Shown here one piece after another: positions 27,795 to 38,387 of a DNA stretch of 64,000 bases. The notes below the pieces were generated by a model. It made no database searches. It was not told where the DNA came from and saw only the letters and a list, made by a program, of their open reading frames with translations. The stretch comes from Nakamurella leprariae. GTDB lineage: Bacteria; Actinomycetota; Actinomycetes; Mycobacteriales; Nakamurellaceae. The number at the start of each line of letters is the position of its first letter. Positions within the stretch are counted from its first letter, which is position 1. A program made the translations under genes and the position numbers. The stretch is from contig NZ_JAERWK010000025.1 of assembly GCF_016918035.1 (NCBI RefSeq), positions 62,001 through 126,000 on the forward strand. Reading direction: 5' to 3'.

Positions 27795-28888
27795 GGATGA
27801 TCCTGATCGCCGCGGTGGTGGCGCTCGGCGTCTCCATCCTGCTGACGCCGTACCTGATCAAGGTCTTCTCCCGGCAGGGGTTCGGCCAGGAGATCCGCGA
27901 GGACGGCCCGCAGCAGCACCAGGGCAAGCGGGGCACCCCGACCATGGGCGGGGCCGCGGCCATCATCGCCATGTGGGTCGGCTACCTGGTCGCGGTGGGC
28001 GTCCAGCTCGCCACCGACGGCAGCGGACCGACCGCGTCGGGCTGGCTGCTGCTGTACCTGACCACCGGGCTGGGCATCGTCGGGTTCCTCGACGACTTCA
28101 TCAAGATCCGCAAGCAGCGCAACCTCGGCCTGAACAAGAAGATGAAGTTCTTCGGCCAGGCGTTCGTGGCGCTGTCCTTCGCCGTCCTGGTGCTGTGGTT
28201 CCCCAGCGCGCAGACGGGGCTGACCCCGGCGTCGCAGCGGATCTCCTACACACGGGACCTGACGTTCCTCTCGCTCGGCGCGATCGGCACGGTCATCCTC
28301 GTCGTGCTGATCATCGCGGCCTGGTCGAACGCGGTGAACTTCACCGACGGGCTGGACGGCCTGGCCGCCGGGTCGTCGGTCATGGTGCTCGGCGCCTACG
28401 TGCTCATCGCCTTCTACCAGTTCCGCAACGCCTGCTGGAACCCGCTGCTGAGCGACGCCGCGCTGGCCGGCTGCTACGAGGTCCGCGACCCGCTCGACCT
28501 GGCCACGGTGGCCGCCGCGATGCTCGGCGGCTGTATCGGCTTCCTCTGGTGGAACGCCCACCCGGCCCGCATCTTCATGGGTGACACCGGGTCGCTGGCC
28601 CTGGGCGGCATGATCGCCGGCCTGTCCATCCTGACCCGGACCGAGCTGTTGCTGGTAGTGATCGGCGGTCTGTTCGTGGTCGAGATGCTGTCGGTGGTGA
28701 TCCAGATCGCGGTGTTCAAGGTGCGCCACGTCCGGGTGTTCAAGATGGCGCCCTTCCACCACCACTTCGAGTTGTCGGGTTGGGCCGAGACCACGGTGAT
28801 GGTGCGCTTCTGGCTGCTCGCGGCCATGTCCGCGGCGCTGGGTCTCGGGCTCTTCTACGCGGAATGGTTGTCGCTGACCGGTGGCTGA
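27791..28888 (+). CDS. mraY: Phospho-MurNAc-pentapeptide transferase MraY (365 aa)
   Basis: Integral membrane enzyme that makes lipid I from UDP-MurNAc-pentapeptide and undecaprenyl phosphate. About ten helices are seen. The family motifs are GTPTMGGAA (near residue 48), the Asp-rich [14 protein letters not shown] (near 100), [14 protein letters not shown] (near 186), [12 protein letters not shown] (near 266) and HHHFELSGW (near 320). Length and all catalytic Asp residues are normal. GTG at 27791 overlaps murF. Confidence 0.96.
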   Translation: MRMILIAAVVALGVSILLTPYLIKVFSRQGFGQEIREDGPQQHQGKRGTPTMGGAAAIIAMWVGYLVAVGVQLATDGSGPTASGWLLLYLTTGLGIVGFLDDFIKIRKQRNLGLNKKMKFFGQAFVALSFAVLVLWFPSAQTGLTPASQRISYTRDLTFLSLGAIGTVILVVLIIAAWSNAVNFTDGLDGLAAGSSVMVLGAYVLIAFYQFRNACWNPLLSDAALAGCYEVRDPLDLATVAAAMLGGCIGFLWWNAHPARIFMGDTGSLALGGMIAGLSILTRTELLLVVIGGLFVVEMLSVVIQIAVFKVRHVRVFKMAPFHHHFELSGWAETTVMVRFWLLAAMSAALGLGLFYAEWLSLTGG

Positions 28889-30386
28889 TCGAGCACACGC
28901 ATCACCCGCCGTGCCGGGTGTCGCCCGGGTCCTGATGGCCGGGGCCGGCATGACCGGCCTGGCCGTGGCCCGGGCCCTGGCCGCGCCGGACCGGACGGTG
29001 CTGCTGTCCGGCCGAGCCGCACCGTCCGCACCGGACGCGCTGGCCGACCTGCCCGGGGACGTGCGCCTCGTCGGCGACGTCACCGAGCTGCCCGAGCCGA
29101 TCGAGCTGGTGGTCACCTCCCCGGGGCTGCCGCCGACGCATCCGCTGCTGGTGGACGCCACCCGCCGCGGGGTCCCGATCATCGGTGAGGTCGAGCTGGC
29201 CTGGCGGCTGGATCGGGAGGGCCCGGCCGGCGGACGTCGGCAGTGGCTGGCCGTCACCGGCACCAACGGCAAGACCACCACCACCGGGATGCTGGAGAGC
29301 ATCCTGCGGGCGGCCGGCCGCCGGGTCACCGCCTGCGGCAACATCGGCTGGCCGGTCATCGAGGCGGTGACGGCCACGGACCCCGCGCAGGAGGTCATCG
29401 CGGCCGAGCTGTCGAGCTTCCAGCTGCACACCGCGCCGACGCTGCGGCCGCGGGCCGGCGTCGTGCTCAACGTGGCCGAGGACCACCTGGACTGGTACGG
29501 CGCACCGGCCGGCAGTGACCGGCCCACCACCGCGTCGGCCATGGCCGACTACACGGCCGACAAGGCCCGCGTGCTCACCGGCGACGTCGCCGTCGCGGTC
29601 GTCGACGACCCGGTGGCCGCCACGCTGCTGGCGGCCGCCCCCGCCGTGCACAGAGTCGCGGTCGCCGGCGGTACGCCCGTCGCGGCCGGCGCCGGGATGG
29701 ACGCGATCGGCGTCATCGACGGGCAGCTGGTGGTGCGGCGCCAGGGTGTTCCGGATCAGGTGCTGCTGCCGGTGGCCGACATCCGTCCGGCCGGCCCGCA
29801 CAACGTGACCAACGCCGGCGCCGCGGCGGCGCTGGCGCTGCAGGTCGGGGTGCGGCCCGAGGACGTGGCCCGCGGGCTGCGCGACTACACCCCGTCCGGG
29901 CACCGCAACCAACTGGTGGCCGAGCTGGTGCCCCCGGGGGCACCGGCCGCCACGCCGCCGGTCCGGTTCGTGGACGACTCCAAGGCCACCAACCCACACG
30001 CCGCCGCCGCGTCACTGCTGGCCCACCCGCGGGTGGTGTGGGTGGCCGGTGGGCAGCTCAAGGGTGCCGCGGTCGACGAACTGGTGGCCTCGGTGGCCGA
30101 CCGGCTGGCCGGCGCGGTGCTGCTCGGCGTGGACGCGCCGATCGTCGCGTCCGCACTTTCCGGACACGCGCCGGATGTCCCCTGCGTGAGCGTGCCCGGC
30201 ACCGACGATGGGGTGATGCAGAAGGTGGTGACCGCGGCCGTCGAGATGGCCGCCCCGGGTGACGTCGTGCTGTTGGCCCCGGCGGCCGCCTCGCTGGACA
30301 TGTTCGCCTCCTACGCCGCACGCGGCGACGCGTTCACCCGGGCGGCCCTGGCGCTGCCCGGTGCCCGCCCGGCGGGACAGCCGTGA
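28881..30386 (+). CDS. murD: UDP-MurNAc-L-Ala:D-Glu ligase MurD (501 aa)
   Basis: Adds D-glutamate to UDP-MurNAc-L-Ala. The N-terminal Rossmann loop is [15 protein letters not shown], the ATP loop is [13 protein letters not shown] (near residue 130), and [18 protein letters not shown] and [13 protein letters not shown] are MurD blocks, the last being diagnostic. Start GTG at 28881 lies 8 bases inside mraY. The stop overlaps ftsW (GTGA). Length is slightly above average because of Ala/Gly-rich loops. Confidence 0.95.
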   Translation: MADRAHASPAVPGVARVLMAGAGMTGLAVARALAAPDRTVLLSGRAAPSAPDALADLPGDVRLVGDVTELPEPIELVVTSPGLPPTHPLLVDATRRGVPIIGEVELAWRLDREGPAGGRRQWLAVTGTNGKTTTTGMLESILRAAGRRVTACGNIGWPVIEAVTATDPAQEVIAAELSSFQLHTAPTLRPRAGVVLNVAEDHLDWYGAPAGSDRPTTASAMADYTADKARVLTGDVAVAVVDDPVAATLLAAAPAVHRVAVAGGTPVAAGAGMDAIGVIDGQLVVRRQGVPDQVLLPVADIRPAGPHNVTNAGAAAALALQVGVRPEDVARGLRDYTPSGHRNQLVAELVPPGAPAATPPVRFVDDSKATNPHAAAASLLAHPRVVWVAGGQLKGAAVDELVASVADRLAGAVLLGVDAPIVASALSGHAPDVPCVSVPGTDDGVMQKVVTAAVEMAAPGDVVLLAPAAASLDMFASYAARGDAFTRAALALPGARPAGQP

Positions 30387-32044
30387 GCCTGGCCGAGTCG
30401 CGGTCCGGAGCGACCGAGCCCGAGGAGCGGGAGCGCCGGCCGGAGCTTCCCGAGCAGCGCAGCCCCCGCCGGAACGCTCGGGAACCGCACGGATCCGGCG
30501 GCCGCGTGCGGCGCGGCGCCCGGACGGTCCGCCGGGTCGGGGCCGACTGGCTCGACCGGCCGATGACCTCGCTGCACCTGGTGCTGGCCGTCTTCCTGCT
30601 GCTGCTCGGCGTCGGGTTGCTGATGGTGCTGTCCTCGTCGTCGGTGTCGGCGTTCCGGGCGGCCGGGTCGTCGTTCTCCACCTTCCAGAGCCAGCTCACC
30701 TACGCGGGTGTCGGCCTGCTCTGCTTCTTCGCTGCGCAGTACCTGCCGGTGCGGTTGATGCGGACGCTGTCCACCGCCGCGGTCATCGTCTCGCTGCTGC
30801 TGCTGGCCGCGGTGCTGGTGCCCGGGGTGGGCGTACTGCTGAACGGGGCCCGCAGCTGGATCCGCGTCGGCGGCTTCCAGTTCCAGCCCAGTGAGGTGGC
30901 CAAGCTCGCGCTGCTGCTGTGGATGGCGCACGTGCTGGCCAGCCGCCGCCAGACGCTCGGCTCGGTGCGCGCCCTGCTGATCCCGGTGCTGCCGGTGTTC
31001 GCGCTGATGGGCGCTCTGATCATGGCGCAGCCCGACCTGGGCACCACCGTCGCGCTGGGCATCGTCTTCCTGGCCGTCATGTACTTCGCCGGCGCGCCGT
31101 GGTGGATGTTCGGCGGGCTGGCCGTCACCGCGGTGGCCGGCGTGGTCGCGCTGGCGGTGGCCGAGCCGTACCGGCTGGTCCGGATCACCGCATTCATGGA
31201 CCCCGACTCGCATCCGGCCAGCAGCTACCAGCTGCTGCAGAGCCTGTACGGGCTGGCCAACGGCGGCTGGTTCGGCGTCGGCCTCGGGCAGTCGCGGGCC
31301 AAGTGGAGCTACCTGCCCAACGCCGACTCCGACTTCATCTTCGCGATCATCGGCGAGGAGCTCGGCTTCGTCGGGTGCGCCGTGGTGCTGCTGCTGTTCG
31401 CGCTGCTGGCCTACACCGGCCTGCGGATCGCCCGGCGCAACGTGGACCCGTTCGTCAAGATCGTCGCCTCGTCCTGCACGGTCTGGCTGGTCGGGCAGGC
31501 CGCCATCAACGTCGGGTACGTGGTCGGATTGCTGCCGGTCACCGGCATCACCCTGCCGATGATCTCCACCGGTGGTACCTCGCTGATCATCACCATGATC
31601 GTGTTCGGGCTGCTGGCCAACTTCGCGCGCACCGAGCCCGAGGCCGCGGTCGCGCTCAACACGGTGAACGGCGGCCGTGTGGCCCGGTTCCTGGGCATGC
31701 GCAACGCCGAGTCGGTGCGGAGCGAACGTGCCCAGCGCCGGGCGCTCAAGCGCCGGACCAGGGAGCGGGCCAAGTCGGAGCGTCAACGCCCGGCGGTGGC
31801 CACGGCCGCCCGCCGCGCCCCGTCCCGGCGACCCGCCGAGGCCCCGCCGACCCGGGCCCCGCGCGCCACCGAGCGCGGGCAGGCCCCGGCCGGACCGCGG
31901 CGCGGGACCGGGTCCCGGCCGGCCCGCCGAGGCGACGCGCTGCCGCCGCTGCCCGATCGGGCGCCACGCATCACCGGTCCCACCCGACGGGACGGTGGAC
32001 CCACCGCCGGCGGCGGCCGGAACGGTCGGGGTGGCCGCGGATGA
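30383..32044 (+). CDS. ftsW: Septal peptidoglycan polymerase FtsW (553 aa)
   Basis: SEDS-family glycosyltransferase that polymerises lipid II at the septum with FtsI. Ten helices lie between residues 62 and 415. SEDS signatures are [18 protein letters not shown] (near 153), DLGTTVALG, and [14 protein letters not shown] (near 390). Both tails are unusual in size: about 55 basic cytosolic residues at the N-terminus and about 135 very basic Arg/Pro/Ala residues at the C-terminus. These mirror the long tail of FtsI. It overlaps murD and murG by 4 bases. Confidence 0.95.
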   Translation: MSLAESRSGATEPEERERRPELPEQRSPRRNAREPHGSGGRVRRGARTVRRVGADWLDRPMTSLHLVLAVFLLLLGVGLLMVLSSSSVSAFRAAGSSFSTFQSQLTYAGVGLLCFFAAQYLPVRLMRTLSTAAVIVSLLLLAAVLVPGVGVLLNGARSWIRVGGFQFQPSEVAKLALLLWMAHVLASRRQTLGSVRALLIPVLPVFALMGALIMAQPDLGTTVALGIVFLAVMYFAGAPWWMFGGLAVTAVAGVVALAVAEPYRLVRITAFMDPDSHPASSYQLLQSLYGLANGGWFGVGLGQSRAKWSYLPNADSDFIFAIIGEELGFVGCAVVLLLFALLAYTGLRIARRNVDPFVKIVASSCTVWLVGQAAINVGYVVGLLPVTGITLPMISTGGTSLIITMIVFGLLANFARTEPEAAVALNTVNGGRVARFLGMRNAESVRSERAQRRALKRRTRERAKSERQRPAVATAARRAPSRRPAEAPPTRAPRATERGQAPAGPRRGTGSRPARRGDALPPLPDRAPRITGPTRRDGGPTAGGGRNGRGGRG

Positions 32045-33153
32045 GCCTGAGCGTCCTGCTGGCCGGCGGCGGCACCGCCGGTCACATCGAACCCGCTCTG
32101 GCGGTGGCCGACGCGCTCGCCGCGGACCCGTCCGTGGTGATCACCGCATTGGGCACCGAGCGCGGGCTGGAGACCACCCTGGTGCCGGCCCGCGGGTACG
32201 AGCTCCGGCTGGTGCCGGCGGTGCCGTTGCCGCGCAAGCCGTCCAGGGACCTGGTCACGCTGCCGACCCGGATGCGGGCGTCGATCCGGGCGACCCGGGC
32301 CGTGATGGCGGAACGGTCGGTGGACGTGGTCGTCGGGTTCGGTGGCTACGTGGCGCTGCCGGCCTACCTGGCCGCCCGCCGTCGCGTGCCGATCGTCGTG
32401 CACGAGGCCAACGCCCGGGCCGGCCTGGCCAACCGGATCGGCTCCAGGTTCGCCGCCGCGGTGGCTGCGGCCGTCCCCGGGACCGGCCTGCCGCACGCGC
32501 AGGTGGTCGGCAACCCGGTGCGCCGGTCGCTGTCCCAGCTGGACCGCCCGGCGCTGCGGGGGCAGGCCCGGGAGACCTTCGGGCTGGACCCGGACGCGCC
32601 GACACTGCTGGTGTTCGGCGGCTCGCAGGGCGCCCGCCGGATCAACGAGGCGGTCGCCGGCGCGGCGGCCGAGCTGACCGCCGCCGGCATCGGCGTGCTG
32701 CACGCCTACGGTCGCAAGAACGACCCGCCGTCGGTCGCCGGCGCCGATGGTGGCTCCGGGACCGGGGCCCGCTACGTCGCGGTGCCGTACCTCGACCGGA
32801 TGGACCTGGCCTACGCGGCCGCCGATCTGGTGCTGGCCCGGTCGGGCGCGATCACGGTGGCCGAGATCGACGCGGTCGGCCTGCCGGCGGTGTACGTGCC
32901 GCTGCCGCACGGGAACGGGGAGCAACGACTGAACGCTCAGCGCCAGCTGGACGTGGGCGCGGCGGTGGCCGTGGCCGACGAGGACCTCACCGCCGCCATG
33001 GTGCTCGAGCAGGTGCTGCCGGTGCTCGGCGACCCGGACCGGCTGGCCGAGCGGACGGCCGCGGCCCGCCGGATGGCCGCCGCCCCGGCCGCCGACGCCC
33101 TGGTGGCGCTGATCCGCTCGGTCGTCGACCGGGCCGCCGGGACGGCGTCGTGA
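32041..33153 (+). CDS. murG: Lipid II synthase MurG (370 aa)
   Basis: GT-B glycosyltransferase at the inner face of the membrane; adds GlcNAc to lipid I. The first glycine loop is [21 protein letters not shown] (residues 5-25), then [16 protein letters not shown] and [14 protein letters not shown]. The donor-site blocks are [13 protein letters not shown] and [23 protein letters not shown]. Length is normal. It starts at ATG 32041 (ATGA with ftsW) and overlaps murC by GTGA. Confidence 0.95.
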   Translation: MSLSVLLAGGGTAGHIEPALAVADALAADPSVVITALGTERGLETTLVPARGYELRLVPAVPLPRKPSRDLVTLPTRMRASIRATRAVMAERSVDVVVGFGGYVALPAYLAARRRVPIVVHEANARAGLANRIGSRFAAAVAAAVPGTGLPHAQVVGNPVRRSLSQLDRPALRGQARETFGLDPDAPTLLVFGGSQGARRINEAVAGAAAELTAAGIGVLHAYGRKNDPPSVAGADGGSGTGARYVAVPYLDRMDLAYAAADLVLARSGAITVAEIDAVGLPAVYVPLPHGNGEQRLNAQRQLDVGAAVAVADEDLTAAMVLEQVLPVLGDPDRLAERTAAARRMAAAPAADALVALIRSVVDRAAGTAS

Positions 33154-34712
33154 CGGCCGCGGCTCCGGTGACCGCCGGCGGCGTCAGTCTGGAACGGTCG
33201 TTCCTGGTCGGCGTGGGTGGAGCCGGGATGAGTGGTATCGCCACGCTGCTGGCCGAGCGCGGCTGGCCGGTGGCCGGGTCCGACGCCCGCGGGTCCGGCA
33301 CCCTCGACGAGCTGGGCACCGTCGGCGTGCGCTGCGCCGTCGGTCACCGGGCCGAGAACCTGGACCTGTTGCCGGGCGGACCGACCGCGGTGATCGTCTC
33401 CACGGCCATCCGGCCGGACAACCCGGAGGTGCGCCGGGCGCAGCAGTTCGGCGTGCCGGTGGTGCGGCGGGCGGAGGCGCTGGCGGCCCTGATGGCCGGC
33501 GCCCGCAGTGTCTGCGTGGCCGGCACCCACGGCAAGACGTCCACCACCTCGATGCTCACGGTGGCGCTGCACGCCGCGGGCCTGGACCCGTCCTACGCGA
33601 TCGGCGGGGTGCTGGCCCAGCCGGCGTCGGACGCGGTGCCCGACGCGGTGCCCGGCGCGGCGACCGGGCTGGCGCGGGCTGCGCACAGCGGCACGGGTGA
33701 CGTCTTCGTGGCCGAGGCGGACGAGTCGGACGGCTCCTTCCTGGCCTTCGCCCCGCACGGCGCGATCGTGACCAACCTCGAACCCGACCACCTCGACCAC
33801 CACGGCACCGCCGAGGCGTACGCCGCGGTGTTCGACGCGTTCACCGAGAGGATCCAGCCGGGCGGCTTCCTGGTGGTGTGCGCCGACGACCCCGGGGCTG
33901 ATGCGCTGGCCGGCCGGACCGGCGGCGAGCGCATCGGTGGCGCCCGGGTGGTGCGCTACGGCACCCGGGTCGACGGTCCGTTCCCACCTGAGGTCCGAGT
34001 GACGGTCGACCCGACCGGATCGGCCGGCCCCGGAACCGACCAGGACGGCGCACGCACCGGTGCGGCCGGCACGGTGCGACTGGCCGACGGCCGGGAGGTC
34101 GCGCTCCGGCTCGCCGTGCCGGGGGAGCACATGCTGCTGAACGCCACGGCCGCGCTGGTCGCGGGCATCGAACTCGGCGTCGACCCGTACCGGCTGGCCG
34201 AGGGACTGGCCGCCTACCGCGGGGTGCGGCGGCGGTTCGAGCGCCGAGGCACGGCCGGCGGCGTCACCGTGTACGACGACTACGCCCACCACCCGACCGA
34301 GGTGCGGGCCCAGTTGCGGGCGGCGCGCGCGGTGGTGCCGGCCGGCGGCCGGCTGGTGGTGGTGTTCCAGCCGCACCTGTACTCCCGCACCGCCGCGTTC
34401 GCCGGCGAGTTCGCCACCGCCCTGCGGTCGGCCGACGTGGTCGTCGTGCTCGACGTCTACGGCGCCCGCGAGGAGCCGGTGCCGGGCGTGAGCGGCGAGC
34501 TCATCGCCCGGTCCGTCCCGACCTCGGACGCGCCGGCCGAGGGCGTCGGCGGCCCGGGCGGGACCCGCACCGTCCGCTACGAACCGGACTTCGCGGTGGC
34601 GGCCCGGACCGTCGCCGGGCTGGTGCGGTCCGGTGACCTGGTCATCACCATGGGCGCTGGTGACGTCACCACGCTCGGTCCGGAGCTGCTGACCCTGCTG
34701 GGGTCCCGGTGA
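33150..34712 (+). CDS. murC: UDP-MurNAc:L-alanine ligase MurC (520 aa)
   Basis: Adds the first stem-peptide residue to UDP-MurNAc. The glycine loop [21 protein letters not shown] (near residue 15) binds UDP-sugar, and the ATP loop is [13 protein letters not shown] (near 125). EADESDGSF and [12 protein letters not shown] follow, then the C-terminal [18 protein letters not shown]. Length is slightly long because of small Gly/Ala inserts near residues 160 and 285. GTG at 33150 overlaps murG and the stop overlaps ftsQ (GTGA). Confidence 0.95.
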   Translation: MTAAAPVTAGGVSLERSFLVGVGGAGMSGIATLLAERGWPVAGSDARGSGTLDELGTVGVRCAVGHRAENLDLLPGGPTAVIVSTAIRPDNPEVRRAQQFGVPVVRRAEALAALMAGARSVCVAGTHGKTSTTSMLTVALHAAGLDPSYAIGGVLAQPASDAVPDAVPGAATGLARAAHSGTGDVFVAEADESDGSFLAFAPHGAIVTNLEPDHLDHHGTAEAYAAVFDAFTERIQPGGFLVVCADDPGADALAGRTGGERIGGARVVRYGTRVDGPFPPEVRVTVDPTGSAGPGTDQDGARTGAAGTVRLADGREVALRLAVPGEHMLLNATAALVAGIELGVDPYRLAEGLAAYRGVRRRFERRGTAGGVTVYDDYAHHPTEVRAQLRAARAVVPAGGRLVVVFQPHLYSRTAAFAGEFATALRSADVVVVLDVYGAREEPVPGVSGELIARSVPTSDAPAEGVGGPGGTRTVRYEPDFAVAARTVAGLVRSGDLVITMGAGDVTTLGPELLTLLGSR

Positions 34713-35587
34713 GCGGGCCCACGCGGACCCCGGTGCGTCCGACGGGGCCGCGCCCGGCCGAGGTCGCGTCCGCGCGGCCGGTCCGGGCCCGTCGGCGCCG
34801 GTGGCCGCTGCTGGTGGGTCTGGCCACGGTCGCGGTCCTGCTGGTGGCCGGGTTCGTGGTGGCCTGGTTCACGCCGGTGCTCGGTGTCCGGTCCGTCCAG
34901 GTGGACGGGATCACCGCGGCCACCGGCGGGGACGCGGCGGCGGACCCGTCGGCCACCACCGGTGATCCGGCCGCGGCCGAGCAGGTGCGCGCCGAGGTGC
35001 TCGCCGCGTCCGGGGTGGCGCTGGACACGCCGCTGGCCCGGGTCGACCCGGCCGCCGTCGCGGCTCGGGTGGCCGCCCTGCCGGGGATCACCGCCGCCGA
35101 GGTGGAACGGGCCTGGCCGGACACCCTGCTCATCACCGTCGAGCTGCCGGTGCCGGTCGCGGTGACCCAGGCCAACGACAGCTGGTGGCTGCTGGACGCC
35201 ACCGGCGAGCCGTACCGGACCGTCGCCGGACGGGAGTCCGTGCCGACGCTGCCGGTGGTGGAGCTGGCCACGCCGGGACCGCAGGATCCGGCGACGCTGG
35301 CGGCGGTGCGGGTGTCCGGGGTGCTGCCGGAGTCACTGCGGGCCCAGCTGGCCGCGGTGGCGGCGACCTCGCCGTACGACGTCACGCTGCGGCTGACCGA
35401 CGGGCGGACGGTGCGCTGGGGGACGGCCGGTCCCGACCCGGGTGTCGCGGCGACAGCCGGGGACGGCAGCGACGACACGACGCTGGACGTGGACACCGCG
35501 CGCAAACTGCAGGTGTTGCCCGCCGTGCTGCAGCAGCCGGGGACCGTCTTCGACATCTCCGATCCGACCCTGGTCTCGGTGCGCTGA
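34709..35587 (+). CDS. ftsQ: Cell division protein FtsQ (292 aa)
   Basis: Bitopic divisome protein. About 33 basic residues precede one helix (about 33-54, PLLVGLATVAVLLVAGFVVAWF). The POTRA domain starts VLGVRSVQVDGI and continues with GVALDTPLARVDPAAVAARVAALPGI, followed by the FtsQ beta domain (RAWPDTLLITVELPVPVAV). A small Ala/Asp/Thr insert occurs at about 72-90 inside POTRA. It ends the mraZ-to-ftsQ operon. Unlike most actinobacteria, ftsZ does not follow directly but lies 4.3 kb away. Confidence 0.93.
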   Translation: MSGPTRTPVRPTGPRPAEVASARPVRARRRRWPLLVGLATVAVLLVAGFVVAWFTPVLGVRSVQVDGITAATGGDAAADPSATTGDPAAAEQVRAEVLAASGVALDTPLARVDPAAVAARVAALPGITAAEVERAWPDTLLITVELPVPVAVTQANDSWWLLDATGEPYRTVAGRESVPTLPVVELATPGPQDPATLAAVRVSGVLPESLRAQLAAVAATSPYDVTLRLTDGRTVRWGTAGPDPGVAATAGDGSDDTTLDVDTARKLQVLPAVLQQPGTVFDISDPTLVSVR

Positions 35588-35707
35588 TCGCGGTCCCCGA
35601 CCGGTCGGCGCCCCGGGCCCGGCCGCGGTGGACTGTCGTGCGCAACTCCTCCGGTGGCGGAGCCGTCCTGGTCCTGAGTGTGTTCCGCGGACCGCGGAGG
35701 TGATCGA

Positions 35708-35806
35708 GTGAGCGAGCGGACAGGAGTCGGCGTGCGGCACGGCAGTGGGTCAGGGGCCTGGTCAGGTCGCAGGCATCGGGGGATCCCCGTCGGCGCCGCC
35801 GCGTGA
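35708..35806 (+). CDS. Possible 32-residue leader ORF before the GT-C gene
   Basis: GTG at 35708 stands two bases after GGAGGTGATC (35696-35705), a near-perfect anti-16S match. The frame (VSERTGVGVRHG onward, Gly/Arg-rich) stops at 35804-35806, and that TGA overlaps the GTG start of the next gene (GTGA). The ribosome site is far better than anything directly before the membrane protein. I infer a short translated ORF that couples translation; the peptide itself is not recognised. Confidence 0.45.
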   Translation: MSERTGVGVRHGSGSGAWSGRRHRGIPVGAAA

Positions 35807-37866
35807 CCGCTCCGGCGCCCGCCACCGCCCCCCGGGCGACCGTCCGTGCCCGCCGGGCCTGGCCGGCGCTGGTCCTGCTCGGGGTGGGCGCCGCGGCCGC
35901 GGCGGTGCTGGTGCACCTGTGGTTGTTCCCGCTGTACTCGCTGAACCGCGACGACTCCGTGTACGTCGCCTTCGCCCGGATGATCGAGCACGGCACCTTC
36001 ACCCTCCCGGCCGACCAGGACGCCTTCCGACCGTGGGCGTCCGCGGTCGTGGACGACCGGATCGTGGTCAAGTACACGCCGCCCTGGTCGGCCGTCCTGG
36101 CGCTGGCCGGGGTGCTCACCGGCTCCGAGGTCGTCGGGCTGGCCGCGTGTGCGGGGGCCGCCGCGGTGCTGGTCGCGCTGCTGGCCGGCGAGGTGCTGGG
36201 CGACCGTCCCGCCGGCCTGGTCGCCGGGGCGCTGTTCGCCGTGTCGCCGATCGTGCTGGTGCAGAGCGGCACCTACCTGTCGTACCTGTTCGAACTGGCC
36301 CTGCTGGCGGCGGTCGGCTGGCTGTTGCTCAGCGGCCTGCGCCGTCACTCCACCCCCCGCCTGGTGGTCGCGGGCACGCTGGCGGCGGTGGCCGCCTGGG
36401 CCCGGCCGTTCGACGCGCTGCTGGTGGTGCTGCCGTTCGCCGTCTGGGCGCTGTGGACCACCTGGTCGACCCGAGACGCCGCACCGGACAGCGCCGACAG
36501 CACGCACGTGGGGACCCGGGGCCGACGCTGGTGGCGGTGGATGCTGCCGGTGCTGGCCGGGGCGCTGCCGGTCGGCGCCCTGGCCCTGGGCTACCACGCC
36601 CTGGTGCTGGGCGACCCGCTGCGGCTGCCGTACACGGTCACCGGGACCCGCGACGGGTTCGGCTTCGGCGCCCGTGGGGTGTTCGACGACGCGACGTTCG
36701 ACTTCACCCCGGCCGACGGTGTGGAGGGGCTGCTGGTCAACCTGCGCTGGGTGCCCAGCTGGATCGCCGGCGGGCTGGTGCTGCTGGTCCTGGCCGTGGT
36801 CGGTCTGCTCCGTACCCGCGGCGACCGCCGGTGGTCGGTGGCCGCGCTGGCCGTCGTGGTGCCGCTGGGCTACCTGACGTTCTGGGGCCCGTACGCGATG
36901 GGCGTCAACTGGGAGGGCGTGGTCCTGTTCGGGCCGTACTACCTGCTGCCGGTGGTGCTGCCCCTGGTCGTCTTCGGCGCCGCGGCGCTGGTCGGGCTGG
37001 TCCGGGACGGACGCACCTCGACCCAGCGGTGGCGGCGCTGGGCGGCGCCGGTGGTGGTGGTGGTCATGGTGGCGGTCACGGCGACGGCGGTGCCGGACAA
37101 GATCACCCGCAACCTGGCCGTGCAGGACGAGTTCCGCGCCATCCAGGCGCTGGTCGAGGCCGAGGTGCCCGACGACTCGGTCGTCTTCCTGCCGTTCCGC
37201 GGCAACAGCGGCTACCTGGGATCGACGCCGTTCCTGGAGAACGACCCCGACCTGGACGGGCCGGTGCTGTACGCCGAGGACCGCGGGGCCGAGGACTTCG
37301 CGGTGCTCGATCGGTTCGGCGACCGCGCGGCGTTCCGGCTGTCGCACGCGCTGCCCGGCGGTCAGGTCCTCGGCGGGCCGGTCCGCCTCGACCGGCTCAC
37401 GGTCGACCGCGGCGCCCGCATCGAGCTCCGGATCGAGCTGGACCTCCCGGACGACGCCACCGCGGACCCCGACCCAGGTCGGTCGGTCGTCGCCTACGTC
37501 GGCGACGGCACGACCGACCTGCAGACCCGGCCGGTGCCCGACCCGGCCGATGCCGGAGAGCGGATCGAGCTGGGGTGGACGGTGGCCGCGCCCGACGCGG
37601 CGACCGGGCCGGCCGGCGACGACCCGGTGGTGCGGCTGCCGGGCGACCGGAGCAGCGGTGTGCTGGCCGTCGGCGTGCAGCTGGGCGGTACCGACGGGAC
37701 CGGCGCCCGGTGGGAGCTGCGGCTGCCGTACCGGGTCATCGACGGTGGTCGGCAGCTGGAGGTGCTGCAGCCCGGACAGAGTTGGTCCCGGCCGGCCGGG
37801 ACCGGCGCGGGCTGGGCCGTCGACCTGACCTCGGGCGTCGTGACCGGGATCCCGCCGGCGTCCTGA
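35803..37866 (+). CDS. GT-C type membrane glycosyltransferase-like protein (687 aa)
   Basis: Multispanning membrane protein with 10-11 helices up to about residue 430 and an extracytoplasmic C-terminal domain of about 250 residues. The first external loop has the acidic pair of GT-C (ArnT/PMT, family 39-like) enzymes in SLNRDDSVYVAFARMIE (D50, D51), and YTPPWSAVLAL follows. Such enzymes move sugars from polyprenyl-phosphate donors on the outer face. Substrate is unknown. The gene lies between ftsQ and ftsZ, so wall-polymer or septal glycan decoration is possible but only inferred. GTG at 35803 overlaps a possible leader ORF. A strong hairpin terminator follows. Confidence 0.75.
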   Translation: MTAPAPATAPRATVRARRAWPALVLLGVGAAAAAVLVHLWLFPLYSLNRDDSVYVAFARMIEHGTFTLPADQDAFRPWASAVVDDRIVVKYTPPWSAVLALAGVLTGSEVVGLAACAGAAAVLVALLAGEVLGDRPAGLVAGALFAVSPIVLVQSGTYLSYLFELALLAAVGWLLLSGLRRHSTPRLVVAGTLAAVAAWARPFDALLVVLPFAVWALWTTWSTRDAAPDSADSTHVGTRGRRWWRWMLPVLAGALPVGALALGYHALVLGDPLRLPYTVTGTRDGFGFGARGVFDDATFDFTPADGVEGLLVNLRWVPSWIAGGLVLLVLAVVGLLRTRGDRRWSVAALAVVVPLGYLTFWGPYAMGVNWEGVVLFGPYYLLPVVLPLVVFGAAALVGLVRDGRTSTQRWRRWAAPVVVVVMVAVTATAVPDKITRNLAVQDEFRAIQALVEAEVPDDSVVFLPFRGNSGYLGSTPFLENDPDLDGPVLYAEDRGAEDFAVLDRFGDRAAFRLSHALPGGQVLGGPVRLDRLTVDRGARIELRIELDLPDDATADPDPGRSVVAYVGDGTTDLQTRPVPDPADAGERIELGWTVAAPDAATGPAGDDPVVRLPGDRSSGVLAVGVQLGGTDGTGARWELRLPYRVIDGGRQLEVLQPGQSWSRPAGTGAGWAVDLTSGVVTGIPPAS

Positions 37867-37893
37867 GGACTCCGCGGCCGGTCGCGACAGACG

Positions 37894-37931
37894 ATCACGG
37901 CCGGGACCGCAGCTGCGATCCCGGCCGTGAT
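37894..37931. terminator. Bidirectional hairpin terminator
   Basis: ATCACGGCCGGGA (37894-37906) and TCCCGGCCGTGAT (37919-37931) form a perfect 13-bp stem with a 12-base loop. It sits between the end of the GT-C gene and the end of the convergent small peptide gene, and can serve both. Confidence 0.8.
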
Positions 37932-37949
37932 GGTGTCGGAGCGACCGGT

Positions 37950-38132
37950 TCAGACCTCGAAGTCGGCGGCGTTCAGGCCGCGGAGCCGACGCGGGTTGCC
38001 CAGCAGGTCGGCGCCGGCCGCCGGCTCGGCGGCCGGTGTGCTCTCGGGGAGGTTCCGGATGCGCAGCGGGTTGCCGACGAGCTCCGACGAAGGGTGCTGG
38101 TCGGCTCCGGCGGCCGGAGGAGTGGCGATCAC
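37950..38132 (-). CDS. Small peptide with duplicated GNP-x-R-x-R motif (60 aa)
   Basis: Unrecognised small protein. GTG at 38132 follows AGAGGCAGGCACC, a usable ribosome site. The sequence carries two similar blocks: ELVGNPLRIRNLP (residues 17-29) and DLLGNPRRLRGLN (42-54), separated by an Ala/Pro/Glu linker, ending in AADFEV. No signal peptide or membrane helix is seen. It is transcribed against the division genes and has its own terminator. The repeated core and small size recall ribosomally made peptide precursors or adaptor peptides, but there is no modification enzyme I can name nearby except a nitroreductase-family protein 600 bases away. Function unknown. Confidence 0.55.
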   Translation of the reverse strand: MIATPPAAGADQHPSSELVGNPLRIRNLPESTPAAEPAAGADLLGNPRRLRGLNAADFEV

Positions 38133-38387
38133 GGTGCCTGCCTCTCTGGATCGATGGTGTGGTGCGGTAACGACGTGCAGATGGCGGCGGCCCGGACCGG
38201 ACGCACGTGTGCTCGCCGCCCGGTCGGTGCCCCACGAGATCTTCGAGTGTCCACGATGAACACCGTTGCGGTCACCCGACATCACCGTTCAGTGACGGGA
38301 ATGACCCGTTGGGGTGACCCCATCGCCACGCGCGGCGGCTGGTCGGACCGACCGCACCCCCCCCGGTGGGCGTGGTGGAATGACGGG

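Noticed and set aside
35684-35698. TCCGCG-GAC-CGCGGA palindrome after ftsQ
   Set aside because: Only 6-bp arms, and it overlaps a strong ribosome site, so I could not decide between terminator, operator and chance.
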